Positions 1 to 10,704 of a stretch of DNA of 64,000 nt are shown piece after piece (the first letter of the stretch is position 1; every line of letters starts with the position of its first letter). The stretch is taken from contig CAVRLX010000020.1 in the NCBI GenBank assembly GCA_963721725.1, positions 1-64,000 on the forward strand, written 5' to 3'. The position numbers were made by a program, and so were the translations under genes. This stretch comes from RI-153 sp963721725. GTDB taxonomy: Bacteria; Chloroflexota; Anaerolineae; Caldilineales; Caldilineaceae. The notes beneath the pieces were generated by a model. It was not told the origin of the DNA and searched no databases. It saw nothing but the letters and a program-made list of their open reading frames with translations.

Positions 1-269
1 AAGCGCCGCCTTGCGGCGACGCTCTCCCTGCTCCCTATTTGTGAATCACTCTCCGCTAGGGGACTGTGACCTGACGCCCGTCAGTTTGGCGAAACCCGTC
101 CCCAATCTCCCATCCCCCCAACATGACAATCCCCCTGCCTATGCTTTATACTAGAGCCACATAAACGCATCACACCCGTACGGCGATGGAGCCACGTACA
201 CAATCAGCCGAGGGCCTCTGCCGTCGGCTTTCCTATTGGGCCGTTAGGTGAGTTCGGCGGGATAACAAG
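1..269. other. Upstream region of pdtaS, no gene seen
   Basis: No convincing coding frame. It holds a candidate promoter (123-152) and two adjacent small stem-loops (178-199 and 206-229) just before the first gene. The first bases may be the tail of an upstream intergenic region. Nothing else is recognised. Confidence 0.5.
123..152 (+). promoter_or_regulatory. Candidate sigma-70 promoter for pdtaS
   Basis: A -35-like ATGACA (123-128) and a -10-like TATACT (147-152) are separated by 18 bases. Transcription would begin near 160 and give a leader of about 110 nt containing two small hairpins. Found by eye only. Confidence 0.4.
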
Positions 270-1826
270 ATGGCTATAGACAAACAGCTTACACACAACA
301 CCACGCTCACCGAGCGCGATCTGGCCTTGCTCTACAAAATCGAACAGGGGCTACAGATCACCGCCGACGTGAGCCGGGCCGATATTTTGCTCTGCTGCCT
401 GCACGGTCGCCAGAGCCTATTGGTGGCGCGCCATGCCCCGCCCCGCTCTATTTCGTCCATCTACCTAAAAGATGCCACCGGTCGGCACTTTGCGGCCAGC
501 GAACAGCCGCTGGTGCACCGTGCCCTCATCGAGAACCGCAGCGGGATTCGCCGTAAACAGATCCTGAGCAGCGGCACGCCGATTACACAACAGGTCTACC
601 CCGTGCATAATGCCGCCAACCGGGTGATCGCTGCCATGCTCGTCGAGACCAATCTGATCGAGTATGAGCGTCACCGCCGCCGCGATAAACCCTTTCGGCA
701 GGCGGTGGCGTGGCTGCAAGAGATGGCGATCCGCGGGGAAATTGAGATCCCCGAACCGCTGCGTGGTTTTGGCCCGCTGGATGGCATCTATTGGGTCGAT
801 CAAGAGTCGCGCATCCAATACATGAGCGGCATTGCCACCAACCTCTATCGCTCAATTGGGCTGGTGCGCGATATCCGCGGTCAGCCTATCTCGGCGCTAG
901 AAGAGTTGGACGAAAAACTGGTGGATCAGGCCATGCAGGCCAACCGCTGCCTCGAACATCGCTACGAAACGGACAACGGTCGTGTCTGGGTGCGCACGGT
1001 CATCCCCCTGCGTGCGCCCTCGCACAGCCTGCACCATGCCCGCCGCCAAGTGCGCCGTCAATTCCCCTGGGGCAACGGTGCCGACAAGGCCACCCAGGTG
1101 GATGGCACGCTGGTATTGGTCCACAACGCCACGGAACAGGTGCAGCGCGAGCGCGAACTCAACGTCAAATCGGCCATGATTCAAGAGGTGCATCACCGGG
1201 TCAAGAACAATTTACAGACGATTGCGGCGATTTTGCGCATACAGGCTCGGCGCAGTGAAAACGAAGAAGCCAAGCAACACCTGAGCGACGCCGTCAACCG
1301 TATTCTCAGCATGTCGGTGATCCACGAATTTTTGAGCCAGGATGAACATCAGCCGATTAACATCCGCGATGTCTGTCAGCGTGTGGTGGCCCAGGCACAA
1401 CAGGTGGCGGTGGGTCCCGGCCAACATGTGGAGACGAGCATCAGCGGCCCCAACATTCGCTTGCCGGCGGGGCAGGCCACGGCCACGGCGCTGGTGATCA
1501 ATGAGTTGCTGCTCAACGCCATTGAACATGGGCTGCACGGGCGCGAGGATGGCCGCATTGATGTCACGCTGGCCGATCTGGGCGATGCGGTGCAAGTGGT
1601 GGTGCAGGATGACGGCCTGGGGCTGCCCGATGATTTTAACTTGAGCCAGAGCCGCAGTCTGGGCCTACAGATCACACGCACGCTGGTGACCGACGATCTC
1701 AAAGGGCAGCTTGACTTTGTGCCTGTTCACGCCGCCGAGGATGGCGCAGACACGCCCCGCGGCACCCGTGTTGTGGTCAGCTTTCCCAAGCGCGCCATGA
1801 ATCATCTGGCGGAAGATGCAGGGTGA
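270..1826 (+). CDS. pdtaS: Sensor histidine kinase, PdtaS type (HisKA_2)
   Basis: 518-residue soluble two-component kinase. The N-terminal ~150 residues resemble the GAF-like sensor of PdtaS kinases and are followed by a PAS-like segment (about 160-290). The phospho-acceptor box EVHHRVKNNLQT lies at about 306-317, with His308/His309 as the candidate site. A HATPase_c domain follows, with the N box NELLLNAIEHG and a DDGLGLP G box near the C-terminus. No membrane segment is visible, so it probably senses a cytoplasmic signal. The next gene on the same strand is an ANTAR response regulator. This is the pairing known for PdtaS/PdtaR, in which the kinase phosphorylates an RNA-binding antiterminator. 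ATG start chosen; the ribosome site is weak. Confidence 0.88.
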   Translation: MAIDKQLTHNTTLTERDLALLYKIEQGLQITADVSRADILLCCLHGRQSLLVARHAPPRSISSIYLKDATGRHFAASEQPLVHRALIENRSGIRRKQILSSGTPITQQVYPVHNAANRVIAAMLVETNLIEYERHRRRDKPFRQAVAWLQEMAIRGEIEIPEPLRGFGPLDGIYWVDQESRIQYMSGIATNLYRSIGLVRDIRGQPISALEELDEKLVDQAMQANRCLEHRYETDNGRVWVRTVIPLRAPSHSLHHARRQVRRQFPWGNGADKATQVDGTLVLVHNATEQVQRERELNVKSAMIQEVHHRVKNNLQTIAAILRIQARRSENEEAKQHLSDAVNRILSMSVIHEFLSQDEHQPINIRDVCQRVVAQAQQVAVGPGQHVETSISGPNIRLPAGQATATALVINELLLNAIEHGLHGREDGRIDVTLADLGDAVQVVVQDDGLGLPDDFNLSQSRSLGLQITRTLVTDDLKGQLDFVPVHAAEDGADTPRGTRVVVSFPKRAMNHLAEDAG

Positions 1827-1830
1827 GGGC

Positions 1831-1953
1831 GGATTGGCGATTGGATATTGGGGACTGGGGGAAGATGACAAGGTGACGAGGTGACAGGATGTGCAGAGAT
1901 CGCTTTATATTGACACCCAGTCCCTAATCGCCAATCCCTAATCGCCAATCCCC
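1831..1953. repeat. Intergenic palindromic word repeat (GATTGGCGATTGG family)
   Basis: Arm 1 (1831-1859, GATTGGCGATTGG then GGGGACTGGG) is inverted in arm 2 (1916-1951, CCCAGTCCC then TAATCGCCAATCC twice). The roughly 55-base centre contains another word family (gacaaggtgacgaggtgaca). The element lies between pdtaS and pdtaR and may form a long hairpin in the shared transcript. The same words recur inside genes near 4.0, 4.3 and 5.8 kb. Confidence 0.75.
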
Positions 1954-2049
1954 CCTTCTCTTGGAGATCGCCATGTTTGTGGTACGATTGCATATCCAAC
2001 CGATTGGGTTCGACCAGCCGCGGCTGGAACTTTGTAGAGGAGATCAGAG

Positions 2050-2634
2050 GTGGAGCGTACACGGATCATCATTGCCGATGACGAATCTTTAATTCGTATG
2101 GATCTACGCGAGATGTTGACCGATCTCGGCTATCTGGTGGTGGGTGATGTAGGCGACGGGCGCAGTGCGGTCAACCTGGCGCGCGAGCTTCGCCCCGATA
2201 TTGTGGTGATGGATATTAAGATGCCCGACATGGACGGCATCGAGGCGGCGCGCATTCTCACCGAAGAGCGCGTGGCCCCAGTATTGCTGCTCAGCGCCTA
2301 TAGCCAGCAAGATCTGGTGACCCGCGCCCGTGAGGCGGGCGTGGCTGGCTATTTGGTAAAACCCTTTCGCGAAAGCGACCTGACCCCCTCCATCGAGGTG
2401 GCCCTCTCGCGCTTTAGCGAGTTCCGCACCTTGGAGCGCGAGATGGGGTCTCTGCGCGAAACCCTGGAAACACGCAAGGTGGTGGAGCGGGCCAAAGGTA
2501 TCTTAATGGATACCCAGGGGCTGAATGAATCCGAAGCGTTCCGCCGCATCCAGAAGATGAGCATGAACAATCGCAAACCCATGAAAGCCGTGGCCGAAGC
2601 GATTATTTTGGCCCATCAAGTGGGCGAACATTAA
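2050..2634 (+). CDS. pdtaR: ANTAR-domain response regulator, PdtaR type
   Basis: 194 residues. A CheY-like receiver (1-120) carries the acidic pair at Asp10/Asp11, phospho-acceptor Asp55 in VVMDIKMPDMDG and a switch Lys near 101 (LVKPF). A short coiled linker leads to an ANTAR domain (about 130-190, with AKGILMDTQGLNESEAF). ANTAR domains bind paired stem-loops in nascent mRNA and prevent termination. It is the expected partner of the HisKA_2 kinase upstream. The GTG start at 2050 is supported by a purine-rich ribosome site (gaggagatcagag). Confidence 0.92.
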   Translation: MERTRIIIADDESLIRMDLREMLTDLGYLVVGDVGDGRSAVNLARELRPDIVVMDIKMPDMDGIEAARILTEERVAPVLLLSAYSQQDLVTRAREAGVAGYLVKPFRESDLTPSIEVALSRFSEFRTLEREMGSLRETLETRKVVERAKGILMDTQGLNESEAFRRIQKMSMNNRKPMKAVAEAIILAHQVGEH

Positions 2635-2665
2635 GCCACGCCCGAGAGAAACGCCAGGGGACGAC

Positions 2666-3405
2666 GTGAAACTCTCTATTATTATGCCGGTCTATAACGA
2701 AGTCGCCACGCTGGAGGAGATCATCCGCCGCGTGCGTACTGTCGATCTCACCATCAACCGCGATGGCAGCAACGAATTGTTGGATGGCCCGATTGAATTT
2801 AAGCGCGAAGTCGTGATCATTGACGATGGATCCACCGACGGCACACGGGAGATCCTCGACCATTGGATGCAGCAGGGTGCAGAAGATGTGCGCATCATCT
2901 ATCACGCCCGCAACGGCGGCAAGGGTGCGGCGCTGCGCACAGGCTTTGAACACGCCAGCGGTGATATTTTTATCATCCAGGATGCCGATCTGGAATACGA
3001 CCCCGCGACTACGTCAAGCTTTTGGAGCCAATTGTGGAAGGGCGCACAGCCGTGGTCTATGGCAGCCGCTTTTTGGGCGGGCCGCGCTCGGCCATGAGCT
3101 TGGCGCACACGTTGGGCAACAAAGGGGTCACTTGGTTTACCAATTTGCTCTACGGCACGATTTTGAGCGACATGGAAACCTGCTACAAATGTTTCCGGCG
3201 AGACGTGATCAAAGGCATGCCGTTGCACAGCCGCCGCTTTGAGATCGAACCAGAGCTGACGGCCAAGATCCTCAAACGCGGCCATTCCATCTTTGAAGTG
3301 CCCATTAGCTACAACGGGCGCGAATTCCACGAAGGCAAAAAGCTCACCTGGCGCGATGGTTTCATCGCCGTCTCCACGTTATTCAAATATCGCTTCATCG
3401 ACTGA
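2666..3405 (+). CDS. Family 2 glycosyltransferase, polyprenyl-phosphate sugar transferase-like (frameshifted)
   Basis: About 246 residues once the frame is repaired. The GT-A fold shows IIMPVYNEVATLEEII at the N-terminus, the nucleotide-binding DDGSTDGT and the metal-binding DADLEYDP. The frame breaks near 3003. One missing C in a C-run would restore DPRDYVKLLEPIVEGR and join the second half (VVYGSRFLGG, then CYKCFRRD). The family (DPM1/GtrB-like) moves a sugar from a nucleotide donor to a polyprenyl phosphate on the cytoplasmic face. The following GT39-like membrane enzyme, which starts within the stop codon, would use such a lipid-linked sugar. GTG start. The break is probably a sequence error. 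Confidence 0.8.
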
Positions 3406-4979
3406 TGACAGAGGCGATTGTCCCGCAGCCCTTTCCGCTGTGGAAGCGGTGGGCGCTGCGTGCGTGGGTGCGGCGCGATTGGGTTCGGTTGTCGCTGCTC
3501 GCGGTGACGCTGGCGGGGTTTCTGCTGCGCTTGCCCTTGCTCACGGCTTTTCCCTTCCGCGAAGACGAAGCGATTTACAGCGTTTGGGCGCTGCACCTCT
3601 GGCAGGTGGATCCGCTGGCGCTGCACGTCTGGCCCGACAAACCCCCCCTCTTTTTGTGGATATTGGGCGGCGCGTTTGCGCTGTTGGGGCCGTCGGAAGC
3701 CAGCGCAAGACTGGTCAATGTGCTGGCTTCTAGCCTCTCGATTCCGTTGGCGGCGGCCATCGCCCAACGCTGGGGCGGGCGCACCGCGGCCCTTCTCACC
3801 GCCCTTTTCTTCGCCCTCAACCCCTTCGCCATTAGCTTTGCCGCCACCGCCTACACCGATCCCATGCTGGTTTTATTTGGCCTGCTCGCCGTCGACGCCG
3901 CCGGGCGCAGGCGCACCTTCTGGGCTGGTCTCTGGCTGGGCGCGGCCATCATGACCAAACAACAGGGGTTGCTCTTTGTGCCGTTGGTGATTGGCGGTTG
4001 GCGGTTGGCGGTTGGGAACTATCGCAATTCGCACTTCATACTTCATACTTCACACTTCACACTTCTTCTCGGCCTCGCCCTCATCACCCTGCCCATTCTC
4101 TATTGGGACAGCCTGCGTTGGTCCGTCGCCCCTTCGCCGTGGGATCTCAGCGTGCGCAACTATGGCGGCTTTGCCCTGGCCCCGATCCACACCTGGCCCA
4201 CGCGTGCCGCCGAGTGGCTCTCCCTGCTCTGGTATTTCACCGCCAGTTGGCCGTTGTGGATTGGGCTGATGGCGGGTGGCGGGTGGCGGGTGGCAATTCG
4301 CAAGTCGCAATTCACAATTCACAATTCACAATTCCTCTGGCCCTTCGCCTTTCTCGCCTTTCACATCGTCACCACCACCCAGGTGTGGGATCGCTATTTG
4401 CTGCCGCTAGTTCCGGTTTTCTGCATCAGCGCGGGGATACTCGTCGCGGCGGCACTACCGCGTATGGCAGTGTGGGCGCGCCCGCTGATCAGCGCTGTCC
4501 TGGCCCTGCTGCTCGTGGGACCAGCGATCACCGCCGCGCAGGGTGGCTATCCCATCGGCGGCGATCACGGCGACTATGCCGGGCTGACAGAAGCGACGGA
4601 TTGGGTGCGAGATCAGGCCCCCGCCGACAGTGTGCTCTATCACCACAGCCTGGGCTGGCATCATCGCTTTTCCTTTTTCGATGCCACAGCCAGCGGCGAA
4701 AACCGCTTCGACCTGCGCTGGTATCCACACGCCGTCTATCTCGCCGACAATGCCGCTAAAATCGCCCATCGCCCGCGCTTTGCCATCATGCCCGAATGGG
4801 ATATGCTGCGTGATTGGGAACGCGCCTTTGCCGGGCGGCGTTTGCAACTGGTCGAACGCTTTCGTGCAGGTAAAGTGACCGTTTATGAAATTCTCGGCCC
4901 GCCGCAGGACTTCTGCGCGTGGTGCGCCTGCCAGCCGCGCACTACACCCTTCACGTCATTTTTCAACACCCACCCCTAA
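3405..4979 (+). CDS. GT39-like (ArnT/PMT superfamily) membrane glycosyltransferase
   Basis: 524 residues with about ten hydrophobic segments. The N-terminal signature FREDEAIYSVWALHLW contains the acidic pair expected in the first periplasmic loop of GT-C enzymes, and DKPPLF follows. GT39 enzymes transfer a sugar from a polyprenyl phosphate outside the membrane, which fits the GT2 gene that overlaps its start by one base. Two stretches look foreign. Residues ~195-221 (IGGWRLAVGNY then HFILHTSHFT) and ~289-310 (GGGWRVAIRKSQFTIHNSQF) are encoded by tandem short DNA words that elsewhere form intergenic palindromes. They appear to be in-frame insertions in loops. Acceptor unknown. Confidence 0.8.
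   Translation: MTEAIVPQPFPLWKRWALRAWVRRDWVRLSLLAVTLAGFLLRLPLLTAFPFREDEAIYSVWALHLWQVDPLALHVWPDKPPLFLWILGGAFALLGPSEASARLVNVLASSLSIPLAAAIAQRWGGRTAALLTALFFALNPFAISFAATAYTDPMLVLFGLLAVDAAGRRRTFWAGLWLGAAIMTKQQGLLFVPLVIGGWRLAVGNYRNSHFILHTSHFTLLLGLALITLPILYWDSLRWSVAPSPWDLSVRNYGGFALAPIHTWPTRAAEWLSLLWYFTASWPLWIGLMAGGGWRVAIRKSQFTIHNSQFLWPFAFLAFHIVTTTQVWDRYLLPLVPVFCISAGILVAAALPRMAVWARPLISAVLALLLVGPAITAAQGGYPIGGDHGDYAGLTEATDWVRDQAPADSVLYHHSLGWHHRFSFFDATASGENRFDLRWYPHAVYLADNAAKIAHRPRFAIMPEWDMLRDWERAFAGRRLQLVERFRAGKVTVYEILGPPQDFCAWCACQPRTTPFTSFFNTHP
3987..4068. repeat. Palindromic-word insertion inside the GT39-like gene (site 1)
   Basis: GATTGGCGGTTGGCGGTTGG is followed by four copies of a ca(t/c)acttcatacttc word. 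The stretch keeps the frame open and is translated as a Trp/His/Phe-rich loop between two membrane segments. These word families are otherwise intergenic in this window. Confidence 0.65.
4270..4337. repeat. Palindromic-word insertion inside the GT39-like gene (site 2)
   Basis: Three copies of ggcgggt are followed by caattcgcaagtcg and three copies of caattcacaatt. The reading frame stays open. It encodes Gly/Trp/Arg then a Ser/Gln/Phe/Asn stretch unlike the hydrophobic sequence around it. Confidence 0.65.
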
Positions 4980-5022
4980 CCGCCATGCGCCAGAGTTATG
5001 ATCAACGAAATATCCAAAAATT

Positions 5023-5083
5023 ACCGCAAAGAGGCAAAGGCGCAGAGATGCAAAGGGATGGGGAATCTTTGCCTCTTTGCGGT
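5023..5083. repeat. Intergenic palindrome, CGCAAAG family
   Basis: Perfect 17-base inverted repeat ACCGCAAAGAGGCAAAG (5023-5039) / CTTTGCCTCTTTGCGGT (5067-5083) with a 27-base centre, between the GT39-like and YfhO-like genes. Related elements are at 7871, 19718 and 44877. It could act as a transcript-stabilising hairpin. Confidence 0.8.
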
Positions 5084-5100
5084 GAAGTGGTTGCTTTGCT

Positions 5101-7900
5101 ATGGCTCTAACTAATTCACCTGTGCGCCGAATGTTGCCCCACTTTGCCGCCATGCTGTTGCTGGCGCTGTTTGTGCTGGCGCTCTTTGCGCGGCTGCTTT
5201 TTACCGATCGGGTGATGGCAAGTGGCGATATCCTGCTCTACTTTTACCCCTATCGTGATTATGCCGCGGCCTCTCTGCGCGCTGGCGAGATTCCCCTGTG
5301 GAATCCGTACATTTTTTCCGGCGTGCCTTTCCTCGCCAACCCGCAAGCCGCCGTACTCTATCCCCTGCATTGGCCGCTAAGCTGGCTACCAGTGACCAAA
5401 CAGATCTATTGGAGCGGCGCGCTGCACGCCTGGATCCTGGGCATGGGGGGCTATGCGCTCATGCGCCGCTGGGAATACGGCACGCAGGCAGGCGTGATCA
5501 CCGCCATCACCCTGGCTGGGAGCGGTTTCTTCGGCGGCCTCATCGCTCATATCAACCAGATGAACGCCGCGGCGTGGCTGCCCTGGCTGCTCTGGGCGGT
5601 GGCGGATGGACGGCAGACCGCAGACGGCAGACCACAGAAGACGCCCTTTACCAATTGCCTTTTGCTCTTCTCTCTCTTCACGGCGCTCATGCTTCTGGCT
5701 GGCCACACGCAGACCGCCTACATCAACCTTTTTGGCGTGGGCGTGTGGGTGGTGGGGAGGGAGATGGGGGATTGGATAGTAGCGATTGGCAATTGGCGAT
5801 TGGCAAAGGTCAAAGTTCCCCCATTCCCCATCCCTAATCGCCAATCGCTAATTGCCAATCTCCTCCTCTACATCCTTGGCGTCGCCCTCGGTGTGACTAT
5901 CTGCGCCGCCCAACTGCTGCCCACGCTGGAACTCAGCGACTTGGGGCTGCGCGGGGGCGGGCTTTCCTATTGGGATGTGACCAGCTTCAGCCTGCACCCC
6001 TTGCGCCTGCCGTGGACGCTCTTGCCCTCCTATGGGCTGTCGGATTTGAGCGTGGTCTTTCGGCGTGGCCTTCACCGAATTTGTGGGCTATGTCGGGTCT
6101 GATCCCGTTGGGGCTGGCGATCCTTGCCGTTTGGCGCGCGCCGCGGACAGCGCGTCTGGTTCTTCGGGCTGCTCTTCGCCGCGCTGGGCATCTTCCTCGC
6201 CCTGGGCCGCTGGAACCCGGCCTATTACGTCCTCTACAAACTTGTCCCCGGCTTCGATCTCTTCCGCACCCCGGCGCGCTGGATGATGCTCTATACCCTG
6301 GGGATGGCTGTGCTGGCAGGGGCAGGGATAGAATCGATTGACGATTTGCAATTGAAGATTCGTCGGCACAGCCGATCGTCAATCGTCAATCGTCAATCGT
6401 CAATCATTCTTATACTTCTAATCGTACTCATCCCCGTCGATCTCCTCTTCGCCGCCCGCTCTCTTCCCCACACGCACCCCACCGCGCCACAGGCCGTCTA
6501 TGACGTGCGCACGGCCCCAGCACATCTGCTCACCGACCCGGCACGGACGTTGCACCCGGCGGCTATGGGGCGCTTTCTCAGCCTGAGCACGATCGGGTTC
6601 GACCCCGGCGACATGGCCGATTGGCGGCGCATCTATCGAGAGGGGGATGACCCGGTTCTCGACGAAAAAGCCTTTTTAGAACTGATCATCGCCCTCAAAG
6701 CTGGCGAAATTCTGGCGCCCAATTTGCCGCTGCTCTGGCGTGTCCCCGCTGTGGACGGCTTCGACGGCGGCGTGTTGCCGCTGCAACGCTATAACCAATT
6801 CATGGCGCTGCTCATCCCGCCCGCCGAGCTTGTGCCCGATGGCCGCATCCGTGAACAATTGGAGAGCATCCCCCCGGCGGCGCTGCTTGATCTCATGAAC
6901 GTCCGCTATGTGATCACCGACAAAGTGCGCGATCTCTGGTTCGAGGGTGTCTATTATGACCGCCAGTTGGGGGCCACGGTCAGCGCGCCCGACCGTATCT
7001 TGATTGACGTGCCGCGCCCGTTTGAGGCCACGGCGCTGCACCTGATTGGCTATCTTTCCGGCGCAGCCACAGCAACCGATCCGGTTGTGGCGACGGTGGG
7101 CGTCATCAAAGAGGGGCAACGAGTGCGCGAGATACCGCTCCGCGCTGGGCGCGATTTCACCGATGGTGCGCTGGATAGTGCGTGGGCCACAGCGGCAGGT
7201 GCGATTGTTGCCTATCGCGACACGGAAAGCGGACGCCAGGAATACGTGGCCCGACTGCCGCTGGAGACGCCGATCAGCCCCGACGAGCTTGTGATTCACG
7301 CCTGCGGCGGGGTCGCCCTTTACCCTCACGGTGACGGCGGCCACGTTGGTGGATGGCCGCACCGAGACTTTTCAGCCGCTGCTGCCCAGCGACCGCGGTC
7401 GCTTTCGGCTCGTCCACAGCGGCGACGTGAAGATCTACGAAGCGCTGGACATGCGCGAGCGTGCCTATCTCACCACGGCGGTGGAACGGGTGGATTCACC
7501 CCAGGCTGCCGTGGAAGCGCTTCTCGCCGATCCCCGCCGCACGGTCATCGAAGCCCCTACCGACATCCCTGTGGGGAACGGCGACGGCGAGGCTATCATC
7601 ACCGATTACGCGCCGCAGCGGGTGATCATCCGCACACAGAGTGAAGCCCCCGCCCTTCTGGTGCTGAGCGATGCCTATTACCCCGGCTGGGTTGCCACGG
7701 TGGACGGTCTCCCCGCGCCGGTTTACCCAGCCAACGTGCTCTATCGCGGCGTGACGGTCCCCGCGGGCGAACATGAGGTGATCTTCCGCTATCAGCCGCA
7801 AAGCTGGCAGCGCGGACTGTGGATTAGCGCGGTGGGCGCGGCTGTGTGGCTGCTCTTGCTGATTATGTATTTAACGCGGAGACGCAAAGGTAAACCCTAG
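5101..7900 (+). CDS. YfhO-like polytopic membrane protein (several frameshifts)
   Basis: About 930 residues when frames are joined (5101-~6056, short pieces to ~6145, ~6124-7325, ~7331-7900). N-terminal multi-TM part with GDILLYFYPYRDY and IPLWNPYIFSGVPFLAN, typical of YfhO/GT-C relatives. C-terminal extracytoplasmic domain with LVLSDAYYPGWVATVDG and a final TM then TRRRKGKP. Four breaks are inferred: an extra T near 6056, an extra G near 6096, one near 6145, and an extra T near 7325. YfhO proteins glycosylate surface polymers in Firmicutes; the role here is inferred from the two preceding glycosyltransferases. The ATG at 5101 lacks a clear ribosome site, and Met11 (5131) is possible. Confidence 0.7.
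5763..5868. repeat. Palindromic repeat inside the YfhO-like gene (site 3)
   Basis: ATTGGCAATTGGCGATTGG (5785-5803) is inverted at 5841-5859 with one mismatch. The whole element stays in frame and is translated (GDWIVAIGNWRLAK then NRQSLIANLLLY) between membrane segments. It is the same element type as the intergenic copy at 1831-1953. Confidence 0.75.
6331..6407. repeat. Palindromic-word repeat inside the YfhO-like gene (site 4)
   Basis: GATTGACGAT (6336-6345) is inverted in about four tandem copies of AATCGTC at 6374-6405. It is translated as SIDDLQLKIRRHSRSSIVN-type sequence immediately before a membrane segment. It shares the inverted-word layout of the other sites but with different words. 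Confidence 0.7.
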
Positions 7901-7934
7901 ACTGTGCCTCTGCCCCTGCGCGCCTCCGCGTTAA
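7871..7934. repeat. CGCAAAG-family palindrome overlapping the YfhO gene end
   Basis: TTAACGCGGAG (7871-7881) and CTCCGCGTTAA (7924-7934) are an 11-base perfect inverted repeat with a GC-rich centre. The left arm codes for the last residues of the YfhO-like protein (LTRRRKGKP), so the repeat supplies the stop codon region. Confidence 0.7.
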
Positions 7935-7950
7935 AATCTGCACGCTCTCT

Positions 7951-7979
7951 TCGGCAACCTCTCCGGCCTGTGCTATAAT
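7951..7979 (+). promoter_or_regulatory. Extended -10 promoter for transketolase
   Basis: TGCTATAAT (-10 hexamer 7974-7979) is preceded 17 bases upstream by a weak -35 TCGGCA (7951-7956). The leader would be about 45 nt and ends in a clear aggagg ribosome site before the 8030 ATG. Confidence 0.55.
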
Positions 7980-8029
7980 CGCCTTAACCTGTTCACCCTT
8001 TCCCACCACGTTTTACCCCAGGAGGAACT

Positions 8030-10074
<2,045 letters not shown>

Positions 10075-10078
10075 CAAA

Positions 10079-10120
10079 GTGACAAGGTGGCAAGGTGATT
10101 TTCACAGTTTACCTTGTCAC
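10079..10120. repeat. Intergenic inverted repeat, GTGACAAGGT word
   Basis: GTGACAAGGT (10079-10088) is inverted at 10111-10120 (ACCTTGTCAC), directly after transketolase. Further direct copies (gtgacaaagtgacaaggtggcaaggtga) surround it. The same word pair occurs at 46005-46043. It may serve as a transcript-end hairpin. Confidence 0.7.
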
Positions 10121-10165
10121 TGGTTCCATTGAATCTTTCAAGGGATAGATAAGATAAAGGTGTCT

Positions 10166-10648
10166 ATGAATAGTACACTCTCCACCCTGCTGCGTCATAC
10201 GCGGCAACACCACGCCATTGAACACGCCACGATTCATCTGTTGGCGGCGCGCCATGCGCGCACGCCCATTGTCGGGTTGAGCGATCCGTGGGGATTTACA
10301 CTCTATGGTAATTTGCCCCACGAGGCAGTGCGCGCGGCGGTGAGCGAAGCCTTGCTGCGCCTGCAAGCCGGGGAAGCACGGCTGGCGATCCACCCCAACT
10401 GCGGCACCAACATCACCACCAGCGTGCTTCTTGTCACCGCTGCCGCCATGATTGGTAACCTGGGCCGCCGCCATTTTATGGACAAATTGACCACCACCGC
10501 GCTGCTTGTGCTGGGCGCGATCTTCGTCTCGCAGCCGCTGGGCATGAAATTGCAACGCTACACCACCCTGCCCACCGTCACCGACCGCTGGCTGGTGAGC
10601 ATCGAGCCGCTGGGCGGGCAACACGCCTATCGGATTACGTTGGAGTGA
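10166..10648 (+). CDS. DUF6391-like small membrane protein
   Basis: 160 residues, function unknown. It begins with a His-rich segment (RHTRQHHAIEHATIHLL) and has ALHP-type text (AIHPNCGTNITTSVLL) before two hydrophobic segments (about 88-105 and 113-130). It resembles DUF6391 proteins of Chloroflexota and cyanobacteria, which share the conserved HHAIEHAT-like motif; I name the family from memory. The repeated His residues suggest a metal site, but this is inference. ATG 10166 is preferred over an in-frame GTG at 10160 because aaagg sits 6 bases upstream. Confidence 0.6.
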   Translation: MNSTLSTLLRHTRQHHAIEHATIHLLAARHARTPIVGLSDPWGFTLYGNLPHEAVRAAVSEALLRLQAGEARLAIHPNCGTNITTSVLLVTAAAMIGNLGRRHFMDKLTTTALLVLGAIFVSQPLGMKLQRYTTLPTVTDRWLVSIEPLGGQHAYRITLE

Positions 10649-10704
10649 GAAAGATATTGGGTATTGGATACTACCTACGAATACTGGGCATAGATAGCGG
10701 ATGT

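Noticed and set aside
160..240. Known riboswitch upstream of the histidine kinase
   Set aside because: The two hairpins do not match any riboswitch consensus that I could recall; kept only as a weak ANTAR-target idea.
3998..4759. Alternative plus-strand frame (253 residues) in the GT39-like gene
   Set aside because: Arg/Pro/His-rich shadow in another frame; it starts in repeat DNA and has no domain.
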